This document shows, one piece after another, positions 32,600 through 45,560 of a DNA stretch of 64,000 nucleotides (position 1 is the first letter of the stretch; each line of letters opens with the position of its first letter). Below the pieces are notes generated by a model. It worked only from the letters and a program-made list of their open reading frames with translations. It searched no databases and was not told the origin of the DNA. The position numbers and the translations under genes were made by a program. Origin of the DNA: Labyrinthula sp. Ha (Eukaryota; Sar; Bigyra; Labyrinthulida; Labyrinthulaceae); assembly GCA_015227615.1 (NCBI GenBank), contig JAALGZ010000025.1, positions 186,001-250,000 of the forward strand. The letters are read 5' to 3'.

Positions 32600-32974
32600 T
32601 TAGTGCAAATATTTATATTTCGCGTTACGAAATTTGCTCTTAGTTCTAACTATACAGCTAGTTACTTCGCAAAAGAACTTGGCTAGAGGTTTGAAATTGC
32701 GTATTTTAGCCTTTCTGTAACAGTTTTGAACCCAGGTTAAAGATCTTTTTAAAACACGCATATGTAGTGTAGAGTTAGCAGAAGGTGTTTCATCTTCTTC
32801 TATTATTCTTGCTTTCAGAGCGAAATAAACAGAGAATATTAGCACTTGAATACGCCGTAGCACATGAAGTGCTAATTTAGCGTTGCAGAAATAAATAAAG
32901 TGTAAAAAGTTGTTTATTCTTTCAGTCATAATTATATTACTAAGTAATGAAAACTGGAAAGATGAGTAGACCAC
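32600..32974 (-). CDS. Putative short gene, duplicate of the frame at 6929-7315
   Basis: Open frame of 124 residues with an internal ATG (MTERINNFLHFIYF). Its C-terminal 70 residues align without frameshift to complement 6929-7315, sharing CYRKAKIRN, RTKxKFRxAKY and the same stop position. A hydrophobic segment (VLIFSVYFAL) precedes the basic tail. No family recognised. Confidence 0.35.
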   Translation of the reverse strand: MVYSSFQFSLLSNIIMTERINNFLHFIYFCNAKLALHVLRRIQVLIFSVYFALKARIIEEDETPSANSTLHMRVLKRSLTWVQNCYRKAKIRNFKPLAKFFCEVTSCIVRTKSKFRNAKYKYLH

Positions 32975-33108
32975 TTCCTAGTAGGATTTTGAAAACTAGC
33001 GATAAAAGGAAGAGAAATATGTTAAAAGAGGTAAGTTCAAAAGAACATTGAGCCCTAACATCGTGGTGCTCATAATGTAATGATTCAAACTGTTGATGAA
33101 ACATGCTG

Positions 33109-33110
<2 letters not shown>

Positions 33111-33142
<32 letters not shown>
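33111..33142. repeat. (TC)16 microsatellite
   Basis: An uninterrupted TC run inside duplication copy B. The matching place in copy A has no such run. Confidence 0.9.
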
Positions 33143-33150
<8 letters not shown>

Positions 33151-33344
33151 CAGGATATTTGCTGTCATGAGAGATCAATTCTGTATTCCAATTAGAAATT
33201 TTGAGCAACAATAAAATACTCTTAAGTTCCAATCCTATTTTTGACACAGTGTTGCATTACTACAACCTCAATTAATCAATAGAAGTCGGAAATCAAACGT
33301 AAAAAATGTCATTTAAGGCCCCAACAATCAAACAGCAATTTGAT

Positions 33345-33738
33345 ATGTTCAGGAGAATTTAGCTTAACGACTATTCTTTTTTGGGAAACTTTGAGTTTTG
33401 GAGATAAGATAGTGGCTTGAGTGCCAAAAAGTGTATTTGGTTTTTGTGGTATTCAGTTATATTGTATTTCTTTGAAATATGAGAACCTAGTTAGTGAGAT
33501 ATCGTTATGTTCCATTAACAAAACTGGAATATTTTGTTCGTTAATTGTAAATTGTTGTTATGAATAAAGAAAAGAAATAAGTTGTGTGATATTATATTTG
33601 GGCTCAATACTGACTACTGTTACATATAAACTTACTTTTACGACGTTAAATATATCTATAAGGTATATTTCCTCGCTATGTACAAGTGCGCACGTCCTTA
33701 CTTCGGAAAATCATAAGACAAAAAACTCAATAGATAAT
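33345..33738. mobile_element. About 390-bp insertion specific to copy B, possibly a solo LTR
   Basis: Copy A reads straight from the leader CAGCAATTTGA into AATAGAAATG. Copy B has about 390 extra bases at that point, starting TGTTCAGG and ending near CTCAATA, with GATA on both sides as a possible target duplication. This would fit an old solo LTR, but the family is unknown. Confidence 0.35.
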
Positions 33739-33742
33739 AGAA

Positions 33743-36257
33743 ATCAAAGCAATAAGTTCATCGTTCAATGGTAAATTATATTTGCTTCTAATTCTTAGGT
33801 CATATGATGAGAATTTGAACATATTTGAACGTCAAAGGTTTAGAAAAGAAGCAGAAGTGTTTGTTAAAAAAGTGAATGTGCACAAAGAAATTATATTATT
33901 GACGTAGTCATATATATTTTTTAAATTCTTTAGTTTTTTACTTTTCCCCTTTAGATTTTCTTGAACATAACCTTTCTATTTGGTTTGAAAAGTTTCCAAA
34001 TGTTGAACAACTTGAGTATTTTCTTGTTTTGTTATTATTTTAGGTTTTTATGTTGTCGTTTAAACACCTTGAATTTTATTGGAATGGAAAAAATAAAACA
34101 AAAACTGAATATTCAATCACTGGGGTATATTTTCTATTGTTTTTATGTTCTAGTCTTACTAAGTGTAATATTCCAAAAGATAATTCTCTTTCTCAGTTTT
34201 TAAAAGGACAAAAAATAAAGTCAATGGAGTAAAGTTTTTATTTATGTTAATAATAGTTTCGACAAAAATAACATCAAAGAAAAAACACTTGTTAAAGTAT
34301 TGAAAGAAGTTTCAAAAATGGAAACGTTAAGAAGTGTTTTGTATTCTCTTTTGTTTTATTTATTTCTAGTATTAAACAAAATAGCTTATACTTCCAAAAT
34401 GCAAAAATCACTAACATAATAAGACAATGTTTGTAAAACTTACCTTCTTTATTAAAATTTATGTTTATTTTGTTTTGTTTTTTGAGTTTTAGTTTACGAG
34501 TTGGTGAAATAAATATTGAAGAAAACAAAGATGAAGTTCAAGATTTACTTGATAATCATTCTTCTCTTTTATTATTTGAACTTGGAAAGAATATTTTCAA
34601 TATTAAAAATTTAGAAGAAAGAATGAAAAAATATGTTTCAATAAATCTAAAAGCTAAATACAATAGACTAACTCTTTTAAACGAATGTCAAGCTCTTTTT
34701 ATGGGTGATGGAAGAGTTGGAAAAACTTCTACCATAAGAAGTTTATTTGATAAAAGTTTTTTACTCGATAATAATTGAACTTTAGTTTTGAATGATATTG
34801 ATATGTTTTCAACAAATCCAAATAATTATAATTGGAATTCAGTATCTAAATATGAACTAAGTGTTTAAAGAGTAAAAAATAGTCTTCCTTGTGTTGTTTA
34901 TATTGATTTTGATCCTAATCAACAAGTTCAAGCAAACTATAAACTTACTTTTGAAAGAGAACTTCTTTCAAGAACAGTTTCTGATGACAAGTTTATTGAA
35001 GGTATGAAAAGAGATAGTTATGGTTTTGCTAAAAATGATATTTATTTTCGTGTTTATGATTTTGGTGGACAAGAAATATTTTCTTCTGTTCATCATATTT
35101 TTATGAACACAAATTGTCTTTATTTTCTAGTTTTTAATATGACCAAAATATCTCAAAATGATTTATTTAGGTTAAAATTTTGGTGTGAAAGTATTTTAAG
35201 AAATACAGAAAAAGCACCAGTTATTTTTATTGGTACATATTTAAAAAGATATAAAAGAAATAATGATGACACAAATCTAGAAAAAATACAAAAAGAGCTT
35301 CAGGACTTTGTGAAAAATCTTTCTTCTGAGTTAAATATATTGAAAAATGATATGAATATTTTCTTTCCTATTGAGAATTCAAAATTAGAATCTCAAGAGA
35401 AAAACGATATAAAAGATAAAATAAAAAGTCTTGTCTCTGGAGCAGCTGGAATAAATAAAGAAAAATTTCTTAACTTTAGAATAGGAACTGCACAAATTCT
35501 CTTCCTTGATAATTGTAGAGAACAAACAAATATTATGACTTTGAAAGAATTAGAAGATAAATCTTATTCTTGTGGTTTTGAAGATTGGGAAGTTCAAAAT
35601 ATGCTTAGAATATATTCAAAGGCTGGTTTAATTTGTTATTTTTCTTATTTAGATTTGGAAGTAGATGAAAACTTTATATTTTTTGCACCTTCTTATCTTG
35701 CTCAAGCTTTAGGAAGTTTTATTCGTGATCCAATTTTTTATCAACTTGCTTTTCGTATTCCAAGTGATATTTTTCGTCTTTATAGAAATTATGTTGATTC
35801 AGGAAAAATTAGTATTGAAATCTTTAATGTTCTTTTGAAAGAATATTCTGACAAAGAAAAGAAATATATTTTAAGTTTGGCTTTGAATAGTTTGGTTTTA
35901 ATACCTGTAGAAAAAGAAAATGATGTTTTTATTCTTCCTGAATTACTTCCTGAACTAAAGAGAGCAAAAATAAAACCTTCTTTTAAGAGCGATACTAAAA
36001 TAGTTTTTCAAAGTTTTGTTCGCTAGGTTGTTTTTGTAAAAGTTGTCTTTTTATTTCTAAAGGATGAAGATATTCTTAAATCACTTTTATTCAAAGGATT
36101 TTCAAGAATTATTCTCAAGAATAAAAGAATAGTTGATATTTTTTTAAACACTGAAACTGAACTTAGTTTTACTCTTGTTCAAGGAAATGATTTAGAATGG
36201 TTAAAAGAAAATGTTGAGATGATTTCTAAAGAATTGCAAGAAGTTCAAGAGAATTAA
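33743..36257 (+). pseudogene. LRR-ROCO pseudogene, copy B
   Basis: Exon equivalents: 33743-33770, 33799-33903, 33934-34015, 34044-34124, 34154-34228, 34257-34340, 34370-34462, 34493-36257. Introns are 28-30 nt. The start codon position reads ATC, and exon 3 has one extra base. In-frame stops lie near 34432, 34778, 34868 and 36024; all three stop codons occur, so a variant code does not explain them. The GTPase and COR parts are otherwise very close to copy A (P-loop GDGRVGKTS, DFGGQEIF, EYSDKEKKYILS). The final exon keeps the frame where copy A is shifted, and ends EVQEN. Copy A and copy B therefore carry different lesions. Confidence 0.85.
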
Positions 36258-36260
36258 ATA

Positions 36261-39200
36261 ATTTTGTAGGTTTTCACCTTGACTATAACGTAATAAAAGA
36301 AAAGTAAACAATATGATATATACTTTTATTTTGTTTCTTTACAAAATTGACTAACTTCTAACCAAATTACCACTGAAAAATCTTTCAAATGATTACTATC
36401 TCTTAATGGAGAGTATATTCTGAAAGTTTTGTTTAAGTTTAAAATATACTAGTGAAGTGTTAAAGAGTATGAATCAACTATCTTCTACAATTTTAGCTAA
36501 AAAAGGAACTCAAATTACGTAGGAGTATGTCTTTCACTGCTCAAACTCAGCATAACAGATTGCGAAACATCTAAGCTCTATTTTCAAGATGTACAACTTT
36601 TTGAATAGTATACCATTTTTCTTAATTTACCTGTGCAAGATATTGTTCAGTCTTATCGTACATTGAGTAGTACTAACTTTATTAAACCTTTAAAAACTGT
36701 AGACATATAGTTTTGTTGAGCTCTGATGAAAGTGAATTTGCTTATAGAAGAACAAACTTGGCAGGTCTACTAGAAATTCTTAGAAGTAGAATAAACATAA
36801 TTATAATTAGTGGAAGAAAGTTCTGAAATAACCACACATATTTAATACATCAGCTAACTAAAAAAATTGAAAAACTAATAAGAATGTAATAATATTTATT
36901 CCTAGAGCTGAAGAAACATTTGTTTATAGTTTACACATGATATGGAGTACTCTAAGAAACTCTCATTGTAAATACAATTACAACACTCATTTCAAGATTA
37001 TGTCAGAGAAAATGATTTGTAACTTTATTGTTTGATGTCTTTTTTTCTAGGATTCCTTCTTTAATTGTTAATATGAACTTAAGGGCTAGGTTAGTGTACA
37101 TATATAGTATTAAGATAGACTAGAGTAATGATATGTAATGATGTGAATGTTAACACGAGTATATTACAGTCTCGCGACAATGGGTTATATATAGTTTTGA
37201 AGTACTAGAAAATTAATAGTTCTTGTTATATACCTAGAGCTGAATGTATATAGGATCTTTCCGATACTTCTACTCAATCAATTTTACCCTAAACAGTAGT
37301 CATAAGCTAGGTTAACCTTCTTTCATATATGTTCATCTGAACCCCAATATTGACCTAATTAGTTCTTTTTCTAATTGGTATTTGGAATAGTTCGGATATT
37401 ATTGTAGTTCTATTACTTAGTAACTTTAAGTATGTATTGTTTTTCTTGAGTTGAGTTCATGCAAAAAAAAGAAGATCACAACCGAAAAGTTTATTATTTG
37501 GTTTTGGCGGAGGAAAATATTATTTCTCTAACCTTTGAATACCAAACACCAATATCATTTGAAAGGAAACCTAAAGAGAGCTTCATTTTCTTGTTCATAG
37601 TAACACGACTCTTGTTACAGGAGTGATTTGATTGAATGAGTGAGGATTTCTACATACTACAGCCATAGGCTCTAAACACAGAAAAATATAACATTACAGA
37701 GGCTAAAATCCTAATTACATTTTCTAAGTTTTGAGTGTTCAATAAATATTATTGAGTTTAATTCCATATAAGATTTGCCACACAAACTCAAATAATCATA
37801 TACAAACTCTATCTTGAACACCTAAATCCAAATGATACAATTTTGTTACTCGGAAATAAGTATTCCGAGATTGTCACTAATCTGAATACATTATTTTATT
37901 ATCGCTGATTTTATATTAATTGTAAAGCTAAATTAAAAAAATGAATTTTGTTAGAACCCTAATCAGTTCTAAGTCACAACTGAAAGATTCTAAGAAGAGA
38001 TTGCACTCGCACATCATTTAATACCTTTAGTAAGCAATTTGATCTCAATGCTGCATACTTAAAAATTGAATCTGTTACTTTATCGTTATGTCTTTTTGTA
38101 TAACCTTTAAGCTCTTTTGAGATGATAGCTTAATATAAAAACCAGAGATTTGGCGTTGGTAAGCTATGGCCCTATATACTACCCAGAGCAGAGCCGCGAG
38201 TATAACTCAGAGAGCTTCATAACTTGAAGCACCATGATTAAGTTTCGTGATAATTTTTGGTTAAGCTCTCCCTACTACCGAAACAAAAAGGACTGTTCCA
38301 GGATGTAATATAGACTTAGATGTTGTCACAACATCAGTTACCCCTATGAGAATCATATGAGCTACATTGATAATAATATATTGCAAGTACTGACTTTATA
38401 ACGTCGTTTAGGCTATGTTGAAACAGTCATATAAAGCGATTCTACATATCTCTTTTGAAAAAATTTGGGTGGTTTTACGTATAGTTTTTTGTTTCAAGGA
38501 TAATTTTGAGTTAATTAATGCTTAACAGCTAAGCACCTACATGTTAAGAGGACTATCATATAACAATCCAACAGGAGCCCAAACCCATATTAGTGTATAA
38601 GAAAATAGGGCATCTTGGGAAAAGGAAAGAGTGAGAGCACTGTCAGTATGAGATTGCTATCACTGTCCCTTAGAGATTAGGATTCCGAAAGATACTTAAA
38701 AGAAAGGTCATTGTGTAACAAAATACCTCTAGGCCTGCTGGAGTCCATCCAGGGAACAAATTATTAAATCTCACGAAGTATTTAACTTTTCAGTATGGTG
38801 AAAATCAAGGGTTCAAAATCAACTATAATTCCCACCACTTCTTTAAAGAGGGATTTGATACAGTGGATACACATTTTTTCACGCTACAGCTATATCTTGC
38901 ATCGAGACTTTCTCTGAAGACAGTACGCTTAGCGTAGCGTTTCTCAAAGATAAGCTATAGTGCCTGTAAATATTGCAAAAATTCTCAGTGTTATCTCGAT
39001 TTCAGGATGGATTGCTCTTAATACATATAAATTTATAAATGTATTAATTATTATGTTCAAAACACAATCCGTTACGGTTTCATAACTAGTGTTGGTATCC
39101 CAGCACCATAAAATGGACCCAAAGGGAAATTTCTTATCTAAGTGTAAACCTCTGAACTGTTTTTTCGCAATCTTCTGTTGCGAGAAGAAAACACTCTTTG

Positions 39201-39479
39201 TCGAATCAAGAGCTTACTAACTTGGGTGGATCTATCACCAATATTTCGAAAGTATTCTTCTTCTCATTCCTGTTCATAATCCCAAGATTGAAAGTCTTTC
39301 TCACAGCTACATTACTTGCCGTTACATAGTGGAAAATATAGTCTGCGCAACCATTGAACCGGTAAATACTTTAACCCAAGTATTGTCATATGGGTTTGTC
39401 TTTTTTGCTACAAAAAAACTAAAAATATGATATTCTTCTTCTTTTCCCCAAGCTGTGCTGACTTATCATCATCGAGTTA
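36261..39479. other. Non-genic stretch
   Basis: AT-rich, no supported gene. A CGTAGCG word recurs near 38933, as in the cassette at 26758. Nothing else recognised. Confidence 0.4.
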
Positions 39480-40000
39480 CCTGTATGATTCTTTAATATC
39501 CAGAAACAAAACTTCGACCTACGAGAGATGGTAGTTTAAAGCCAAAAACTCCATCAATATCCCAAGCAAAATTTTTATCGACCGGGATGGTATAAAGACA
39601 TTTTAAATTGGTTACGTAAAATTCAAAAAAAGTTGCCCCGGTCTCTACCTCGTAGGATTGTACGAGTATATGAAACATCTATTGCGGCTCAACTCCATTG
39701 CTCAAATGAGGTACTGACATCTTGGATTCCCAAATTTCTTCATCATAAGTTTTGAATTTGCAGACTATCTCTCACGCACCAAAAATAAGATATTTCTATA
39801 CCACCTTACTGGCTTTGGCTCAACACCATCTGGACCAAATTGACCATAAATCTACCTTTCTTAACAAAGTTTTCATCTTACCCAACATATTCCTAGATAC
39901 TTCTCCAATACCAAACTTCTTAATAGGAAATTATCTAACCAGGAACTCTTTAAATTTCACTCCATAATAAATTCATGTGGGCTGAAGATCTATCATACCT
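39480..40000 (+). mobile_element. Copia reverse transcriptase fossil
   Basis: On the plus strand, LLALAQHHLDQIDHKSTFLN and the text before it match the early Copia RT block (the family's QLDVKTAFLNG segment). It is short, broken and old. It may belong to a larger degraded element running to the right, but that cannot be shown by eye. Confidence 0.55.
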
Positions 40001-43000
40001 TGCATCTGCGAACTTAATTCCATCTTCACGCTAAATCGGAATACTCTTGTCTCTCGATAATTATAGTATATCCCGCCGCCGAAACACAGAATAAATTTCT
40101 CAAGTATTTTCTTCTCTTCTGTAAAAAATCCTTAGGGACGCTTTATATTTGACTAACCCTAACTGTTTATCATTGTATATCGGATTTTTATTCTCTTTTT
40201 ATTGGTGATATCTTCTCCTTTTGAACTCCTTGGCGACCGAATTATATTTATTCCTCAGATGTTCTAAGAAGGTCCTTTTGGGAGCCATAACCGAAATCTC
40301 TGTTAAAATATTTCCCAAGAAAGGTGGGTTAGCTCTTATATAATGTTTATAAAGATTATCACATGCTATGGACTGCTTCAGAATTCCTCAACACCATGAG
40401 CGCTTTATAATCCTTACTTCTTCCTGTTAAAATCCGTTCATTATTTCTTTGACCCATCTCCAGGACTTAGAAGCTATGAAAATTTGAAGACTTCTATTGT
40501 CTTTTAGACCTACAGGCTTACAACTAAAGTAATAAATTCTACTTCAATGTATCTCCTTTCTTCTGTTTAAAAAATTTTCAACTTCATATGTGTATATATC
40601 GGCTGAAGAAACATTCGTGATTTGATGCAGTCCTATCCAGTCCAACCTCTTCTTGAACGTCGTATTGAGAATTATTTCTACGGACACTAAAATATGGTTC
40701 TCCTCCTTGAATCGCATAAACGACGTTGTCCCATTGCATCTGGTTTTATCCATCTCCCTCTTCAACCTCAAACTACCACAGACTTCTTGCTGCCTCTGCC
40801 TCCAACAACTCAGATACTTTCCTACTTGATTTGACTCTTTTCTTCATCCCATTTAGTAAGAAAAAACCTTCCTTGTGGGGTAATGCAAAGTAATATAACA
40901 ATCTATGAATCGGATGCTTCTCTTATTAGAATACTAAAATAGCTCATTTTGGGCATAATTCTCACGATTCAGATGTTGTATGTTGTTACTGATGTAGTTA
41001 ACTAGGAACTTCAGTTACTCCTATTTTTAGTGTGTAATCCATACTGTTATAGTAACATTCAGTGGAAATCTAGGATAGCTGTGGTCACTGCTTCAGCTGT
41101 CTGGTTTTCCTGTGATTTACATATTAAGAAGAGAATCTACATACATCCTATTATTCTCTCCAATTGATCCATCAGGCGATTCGCAAAAAAGTGGCACATT
41201 TTATGATACTCTCAAAAGGTTTTCGTAGTTCTATAGTGGACTTTCCCAATCAAAACTGCTTTAGCCGACAAGGATATGGCGACTTTCTTGGGATATTTCA
41301 GTACGATTTTATCATAGAGCAAGAAGCCAATACTAGAAAACAACCATATCGGCTTGCACATGACTATTCTCAATGCAGTGCAGTGTTTACTATACTCCCT
41401 GTCGCTGCTTAACTAGAGAGGTATTTTATTTATGCTAGTGTTCGATTAGAATTTATTCATCTGTCCCTAAGTTCCGATTGTATCTTACTTATACCCCTAT
41501 GATCCATACCTTCGAGGAAATATCATTTAAACGCTTTGTTTTCTTCAGTTTTTCAGGATTGCCCGCAGTAACTTGGATACAGAATAGATCTTAATATTTC
41601 ATTTTATGATAATCCTTATCTGACGACTACAGTACCACAACTCTTCATATCTTTACGATTCGTTAGCTTTCTCTTGAAATACCCACTTTTCTCATTCTCC
41701 CTGACCCTGATTATTCCTTATATCTGTTTATTCTACTGTCAAACATTTTTCTTGTGTATACATGTGAAAGGAACAAACTGGTTTCTTGGATAAGGTCTTC
41801 TATAATATCACATATGTGCTCCTCAACTTCAGTTATGTAGCTAAGGCCAACACTCCATAAATTTTATCCTTATTGGAACGTTCAAATTATGCTAAAAATT
41901 TGACATTGACCTGGAGCACCCGTGCAGGGCTGTTGATGTTTACAACCATTCCAGATTTCTCAAAACTGCTTACATTCTATTTCCACTGGTTTGTTGGAGA
42001 AGAACTCCCCGTAATTATGTTCTCCATCTTAATGTGTCTCCAAATGCATAAAAAAAATTTTATGGATCTATCCACGTCCTTTCGCTTCATTACTGGGGTA
42101 CTAACAAATTCTAGACAAAGATTCCGCGGCCATTGATATGGAATACAGCCACCTCAGGCTCTCTGGTAACAACCTCACCTGGACAAACAATCCAAATAAA
42201 CTCGGGGCTTGTTTCGCTCGTATGGAGTCCCGAGAGTATTGACATCATGCTCTATGCATACAAATACATTTGTTATGTACAACCTTATGAAGAAACCAAT
42301 GCTCTGAAATGAAGAGCTGATATGATGTAGTTCCTTAGAGGAAATGCTTCACCTTATCTCTGAGTCCAAGAATTTCCTAGATAGACACATCTGGGGTTTT
42401 CTTTTAGGTTACAAATATTTTTGAAGATATCCTTAAAACTATCTTGGGTTATTTTCATTCTTGATGTACCCTCTGAAGTATCGGCGAGCATAAGCAGAGA
42501 TTATTTCTTCGTATATATTATCAGGGATTGATTTCAGGCCTCTTGAATTACTTGTGTCAACAATCTATTCGAATTATCTGATTTATGGGCTTAATTAATA
42601 AAATAGTTCCCCTTAGCTAAAGGTAATAACTAATAATATGTTAAATTAAAAAAAATCTAAATACAGAGTTGTTTGTGGTCCGAAAGATGTAATTTGAGGT
42701 GACAGAAAGTTATCGAGAAAAACCAAGTGTGATACCTGGTGACGATAAGTAGGTTTTCCTATCTCTAAGATTCTTATAGCAGTTCTAAGTAAAGTTCCAG
42801 TTCCGATCTGTTATCTCGCTTTCAGGCCTAATTCTTAGAGATATGCATTGTGAATGCTTTTTGAGGTTGAATCTAACTTTCATCGTATGCTGTTTGGCCA
42901 ATATGCTCGCTTGATTCTCCATCAACTTGGGCAGAAAATCTGTGCATAACAATAAAATATTCCGCAGAGCCATTACTTCATTCTTATGTTGAATGAAATA

Positions 43001-45359
43001 TTTTATTATACCTCCATCCATGAGTTGGTTTGTAACCTAATATACAAACATAACTCTTATGTTTTTTCAGCACATTGGTGCTCTATTCGTTCCAAATTTG
43101 GTTGTTCTTATTGCCAATGAATATGTATCTAATTTTCTTGTAAGTAGCCAAACTATCAAAGTCATTCAGTATTTTCAACACTAGAAAATGGATATATTAT
43201 CTCAGATACAGCATTCGTCTTTCAAGGTTTGAGAGGTTCAACTATGTTATGGTTGTTCTATTGTTCAATTTAAACAGTTTTTGCACCATAGAAAACTACT
43301 ACAATACGCTGTTTTTACTTCAATTTTTTTGCTACATCTTTTAAAATTTTCATCACCTGGATACTATGACCTTGTATGGACGAAAAATATCTGGTATCTC
43401 CACACCGAGTTCTTCCCTTACATTTCTACCACAGACTTTTGTAAAGTCTGGAACTCGATCTCCAGAAAATCATCTACGTATTTCGACCTGTGGTAGCCAT
43501 TTAATCTAAGATTTTTCAATTTCTTGTCAGGTGCGCCGAATTATACGACAATTTCGATATTTGTGTATTACTTTCCTGTAAGCCTTATGTGTTTCATTTC
43601 AATGAGATCAGACTCTACAACTTGTTTTCTTTTTCTCCTACCACCCTAAAATTCTTGACTTCTTGACGTAATATATAATTTATCTACTCGTATTCTTCCT
43701 ACTTTTTTATGTTTCTATCTCCTTGATTGATTTATTCCAAATATAAGGAGTCATTTTAATAGGCTAAATAGATGAATGGCTTGGGGTATATAAACATCTT
43801 TGCACATGCATCTGAAATGCGATGATGCAACCCGATCTGTTTTCTTAACTCCTGGCTGTCAAAATTTTGCAAGTATTGTGGCTTAATAGAGACTTATCAT
43901 ATCATGAAAACTTTCCAGCTACGTTTCTCTCGGATTCATTACTTCTGTTACAATACTCTATAAAAAGACATCCGGATCATGTTGTAAGCCCATATCGTTG
44001 CTGTGCTGATAGTTAAGATTTTTACAAGAAGACCCTGATTTTGAAAGATTAAGAATCTCCTGTTGCTGTGCTAAAATATACCATTTACTTTTCTTTAATC
44101 ATTTGTGGTATTTTTTTGTTGAGATCGTGAAATCTGCGAGCTTGTATTCAATCACTGTAGTCTTTTTCCACTCTAATTTACGGATGATTAAGTCAGGTTA
44201 GATCAAGACAAAGGGGGACTTTTGTTATTCACGTGGTTAGCTTCAAATATATATAAATATATAGCTTATAAAATCATCCATAATTAGCATTGGAAGCACA
44301 CTAGGTATCTCCGGGCTCCGTTTCTACTTCTTATTACTCTCGATTTACTTCAATTCTGGATGTTCACTTCTGCCCTCCCCACTGAGGTAGATATTGGTCA
44401 TATATTAGCTACTTTTCTCCTCAAAAAACTGCTGTGTCAACTTATCCTCCTTCGTAGCTTCTCTGGGGCCCAAATTCGTGCAACTTTTTAAAGAGTTCTC
44501 TGATCTATAATCACTTCATTCTATACATCTAAACTGACAATGAGAAATATGATACATTCCATGTCGAAATCTAACTCCCATTAGAACAAAATGACTCTCT
44601 CTTGTACTAAGTTTTCAGTTGGATATATTTTCTCTCTGGGAATTTCATTTTCTTTACGAGCTACCACCTCTCAATTACAAACACTTAGTTTTTCATTAGC
44701 TTCGAAGGTGCTCCTGTTGTTGAACTTCCAGCACACATTGAATTCTGACTGATGACGTCGTATGTTTTTTTGTTGCATTTATGCGGGATCACTATAATGT
44801 ATTTTAGTTTTGTTTCCACAGTTGCTAGTTATATCTTACTTCCCGAGAACTCGTGTTAAATGCTCAATATATTTCACTTTTTATAATACGAAAAATCTTT
44901 TATTCGCTATAAGGGTCCAGAAAATGTTCGGAGAAACATCATTATCATAGTTTATATTCATCATTTACATTTTTTTGGGTCTTAATTTTATCTTACCTAC
45001 TATCAAATACCTTCTTAAAACCCCTTCCTAGAAATATTATATCGAAGTTTTTGCCAACGAAGTTCATATCATCACTCGTGATGCATTCTAAATTCTATCT
45101 TAGTCCCACAAGGTCGTGATTCATTTTAAACTTTTAATGTTACAGTATACTCGCCTATAAGTAACCAGGTACCCTATTGTCATCTTTAATAGCAACTCCT
45201 TCTTTCTATAGTGCATACTATACACCCTTATCAATTAGTCATTGCATTATTAGTTGAGGAAGGTTAACCCTAAGAAAAAGTAAAGATAATGGAATGTGTC
45301 AATTACTTTTGTTTCAGAATTCTTATTCCTTAGAGAGACAGCTCTGAATAAGGGGTACA
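40001..45359. other. Gene desert, probably degraded elements
   Basis: No supported host gene. The composition differs slightly from the surroundings (more C on the plus strand), which would fit old inserted DNA. No element part is clear enough to name. Confidence 0.4.
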
Positions 45360-45560
45360 CTATGTTTTCTTATTTTCTTCGGGTTCCCTGGCCTCAGGAA
45401 CAATGAGTATGATAGCTTTGGTGAATAAGCGAAACTCTGAAAGAGGTTTCCAACACCTTGCCATGTTCAATTCGTATAAACCTTTTTTGAATACATTCAT
45501 TTTTTCCAATATAGCTTCTCCTACTCTTAATAACTCTGTACTCATCTTTGGCGATGCTAC
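45360..45560 (-). mobile_element. Copia reverse transcriptase fossil, minus strand
   Basis: The minus strand holds FKKGLYELNMARCWKPLSEF, matching the Copia RT segment LKKxLYGLKQAPRxW. Its orientation is opposite to the fossil at 39.5 kb, so this is a separate insertion. Broken and old; no LTRs found. Confidence 0.5.

Larger units (their letters stand above)
31820..36260. repeat. Segmental duplication, copy B (partner 4702-10440)
   Basis: Direct-orientation partner of copy A, about 1.3 kb shorter. It begins at the stretch matching the NOP53 upstream region but carries no NOP53 coding sequence, and it ends just after the ROCO stop. Exon and intron lengths in the LRR part match copy A nearly exactly. 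Confidence 0.85.

Noticed and set aside
34432-36026. Reassigned stop codons in copy B of the ROCO gene
   Set aside because: TAA, TGA and TAG all occur in frame, copy A has sense codons there, and other genes use the standard code. It is a pseudogene.
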